Below, one piece after another: positions 4,083 to 5,934 of a stretch of 5,934 nt of DNA (position 1 is its first letter; each line of letters opens with the position of its first letter). This DNA comes from CAYSPO01 sp964432945 (GTDB lineage Bacteria > Bacillota > Clostridia > Tissierellales > Peptoniphilaceae), in assembly GCA_964432945.1 (NCBI GenBank), contig CAYSPO010000058.1, forward strand, positions 1 to 5,934, in the 5' to 3' direction. The position numbers and the translations under genes were made by a program. The notes under the pieces were generated by a model. That model saw only the letters and a program-made list of their open reading frames with translations, was not told where the DNA came from and did no database searches.

Positions 4083-5934
4083 ATGGCGAAATTTGATGAT
4101 TTATCTGAAAAAAAAGTAGATTTAAGAGAAGAAGAAATTGCAAAGTATTGGAATGATATAGATCTTCTAGACTCTACTATTGAAAGTAGACCTGATGATA
4201 ATAGGTTTGTCTACTATGAAGGACCTCCGACTGCAAACGGAAAGCCTGGAATTCACCATGTAATTTCTAGGACACTAAAAGATGTTACTTGCAGATATAA
4301 AACAATGAGAGGTTGCCAAGTTAAAAGAAAAGCAGGTTGGGATACCCATGGTTTACCTGTTGAAATAGGTGTAGAAAAAGAACTTGGCTTAACAAGTAAA
4401 AAAGAAATAGAAGACTATGGAGTTGAAGGGTTTAACCAAAAATGTAGAGAATCTGTTTTCCAATATGAAAAACTTTGGAGAGAGATGTCTGAAAGAATGG
4501 CGTTCATGGTTGATATGGACGATCCTTATATAACCTTAGATAATGACTATATTGAAACAGTATGGTGGATTTTAGATCAACTTTATGAAAAAGGACTTGT
4601 TTATGAAGGAGCGAAAATTCTTCCTTATTGCCCAAGATGTGGAACTGGACTTGCTTCTCATGAGGTAGCTCAAGGTTACAAGATGATAAAAACTGAGTCT
4701 GCCTATGTTAAATTTAAAGCAGCTGACGAAGATTCTTATTTCCTAGCTTGGACTACAACTCCTTGGACTCTTCCTTCTAATGTTACTTTAGCAGTTAACC
4801 CAGAGGTCGACTATGTAAAAGTTGATGTTGAAGGAGAAAAGTTATATCTTGCTAAAGATTTATTAGATGTAGCTTTAAATAAAGAATATGAAGTTTTAGA
4901 AGAATTAAAAGGTACAGATCTTTTAAATAGAAGATATGAGCAATTAATAGATGACATTGAAGTAAAAGGCGATGCTTTTTATATAGTTGCTGCTGATTAT
5001 GTAACGACAACTGATGGTACTGGGATAGTTCATACAGCTCCTGCTTTTGGGGAAGATGACTATGAAACTAGTAGAAAGCATAATTTCCCAATTATAAATC
5101 CAGTTGATGACGAAGGTAAATTTATGGACACTAGATGGAAGGGTCTAGGAGTTATGGACGCAGATCCAGAAATAATTTCTTACCTAAGGGATTCTGGTAA
5201 GTTATATAGAACCCAAAAAATCGAACATAACTACCCACATTGCTGGAGATGTGATACTGAGCTTATTTATTACTCTAAACCATCTTGGTATATTGAAGTA
5301 ACAAAATATAAAGACCAACTTATTGAAGAAAATAATAAGGTTAATTGGTTCCCAGATTTTGTTGGAGAAAAGAGATTTGGAAACTGGTTAGAAAATCTTA
5401 AAGACTGGGCAATCACAAGGTCTAGATATTGGGGTACACCTTTCCCAATTTGGAAATGTCCAGACTGTGGTAAAACAACTTCTGTTGGTTCTAGAAAAGA
5501 ACTTGCTGAAAGAGCAATAGAAGATATTGATGAAAATATCGAACTTCATAGACCATTCGTTGATGAGGTTCATATAGAATGTGAATGTGGCGGAAAAATG
5601 CAAAGAGAATCAGATGTTATTGATGTTTGGTTTGATTCAGGAGCAATGCCATTTGCCCAACATCATTATCCATTTGAAAATAAGGAAGAATTTGAAAGAC
5701 AATTCCCAGCTGACTTTATTAATGAAGGAATTGACCAAACTAGAGGCTGGTTCTACTCACTATTAGCAATTTCAGTAATGCTTACAGGAAAAGCGCCTTA
5801 CAAAAATGTTCTTGTAAATGATCTTATCTTAGATAAAGAAGGTAAGAAAATGTCTAAATCAAGAGGAAATACTCTTAATCCTATGATATTATTTGATAAA
5901 TATGGGGCAGATGTTGTTAGATATTATTCTGTAA
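4083..5934 (+). CDS. ileS: isoleucyl-tRNA synthetase, type 2 (3' end beyond the window)
   Basis: This cytosolic class I synthetase charges tRNA-Ile with isoleucine using ATP. The open frame continues without a stop to the window end, giving 617 residues of a family usually slightly over 1,000; the anticodon-binding C-terminal part is missing. ATG 4083 follows AGAGG by 7 nt. The signature region GPPTANGKPGIHHV is at 47-60, with GIHH (56-59) in place of the classical HIGH. A zinc-type pair CPRC is at 183-186. The CP1 editing domain shows WTTTPWTLPSN (223-233) and GTGIVHTAPAFGEDD (312-326), including the conserved aspartate pair, so post-transfer editing should be intact. Further cysteine pairs are at 387/390, 459/462 and 500/502. 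DVWFDSG, DQTRGWFYS and the KMSKS loop (589-593) identify the catalytic core. The GXHH form and eukaryote-like sequence place it with IleRS2 rather than the E. coli-like IleRS1. The T-box leader upstream independently supports isoleucine specificity. Confidence 0.97.
   Translation, partial: MAKFDDLSEKKVDLREEEIAKYWNDIDLLDSTIESRPDDNRFVYYEGPPTANGKPGIHHVISRTLKDVTCRYKTMRGCQVKRKAGWDTHGLPVEIGVEKELGLTSKKEIEDYGVEGFNQKCRESVFQYEKLWREMSERMAFMVDMDDPYITLDNDYIETVWWILDQLYEKGLVYEGAKILPYCPRCGTGLASHEVAQGYKMIKTESAYVKFKAADEDSYFLAWTTTPWTLPSNVTLAVNPEVDYVKVDVEGEKLYLAKDLLDVALNKEYEVLEELKGTDLLNRRYEQLIDDIEVKGDAFYIVAADYVTTTDGTGIVHTAPAFGEDDYETSRKHNFPIINPVDDEGKFMDTRWKGLGVMDADPEIISYLRDSGKLYRTQKIEHNYPHCWRCDTELIYYSKPSWYIEVTKYKDQLIEENNKVNWFPDFVGEKRFGNWLENLKDWAITRSRYWGTPFPIWKCPDCGKTTSVGSRKELAERAIEDIDENIELHRPFVDEVHIECECGGKMQRESDVIDVWFDSGAMPFAQHHYPFENKEEFERQFPADFINEGIDQTRGWFYSLLAISVMLTGKAPYKNVLVNDLILDKEGKKMSKSRGNTLNPMILFDKYGADVVRYYSV

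Noticed and set aside
5388..5766. Two short frames inside ileS, one on each strand (5388-5603 minus, 5581-5766 plus)
   Set aside because: Both overlap the unbroken ileS frame, which shows conserved motifs throughout (cysteine pairs, DVWFDSG, DQTRGWFYS).

Overview
The window looks like chromosomal DNA from an AT-rich, low-GC anaerobic Firmicute. AGA and A/T-ending codons dominate, the promoters are near-consensus sigma-A type, Shine-Dalgarno sites are strong, an isoleucine T-box leader is present, and the fructose-bisphosphate aldolase is the class I type found in Firmicutes. The overall character suggests a Tissierellia/Peptoniphilaceae-like organism (Anaerococcus, Peptoniphilus or similar). 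That placement is an inference from style; no 16S or other marker is present.

Layout. Bases 1-259 are non-coding. They appear to hold a divergent leader: an extended -10 promoter on the minus strand (93-101), followed by a stem that pairs better as minus-strand RNA (78 down to 20), and half of a terminator at the window edge. A probable plus-strand promoter is at 169-197. Two tightly spaced plus-strand genes follow: a BaiN/HI0933-type flavoprotein (260-1459, probable TTG start) and a COG4091-like NAD(P)-binding oxidoreductase with a C-terminal SAF domain (1471-2763). The stop codon of the first overlaps the ribosome binding site of the second. A class I fructose-1,6-bisphosphate aldolase (2839-3732) has its own near-consensus promoter and ends in a long terminator hairpin.

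The 350-base gap from 3733 to 4082 is entirely regulatory. It holds the aldolase terminator, a 16-bp perfect palindrome touching the -35 box of a consensus promoter, and an isoleucine T-box leader with specifier ATC, T-box sequence and terminator. This leader controls ileS, which starts at 4083 and runs off the right edge; about 617 residues are visible.

Function. The genes form a metabolic and translation neighbourhood. There is a redox pair of uncertain substrate, a glycolytic/gluconeogenic aldolase, and an isoleucyl-tRNA synthetase controlled by uncharged tRNA-Ile. The synthetase carries the swapped GXHH form of the class I HIGH motif, reported for mupirocin-hyper-resistant type 2 IleRS. 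I see no mobile elements, CRISPR arrays, tRNA genes or defence genes. The least explained items are the minus-strand leader at the left edge and the flavoprotein/SAF-oxidoreductase pair.
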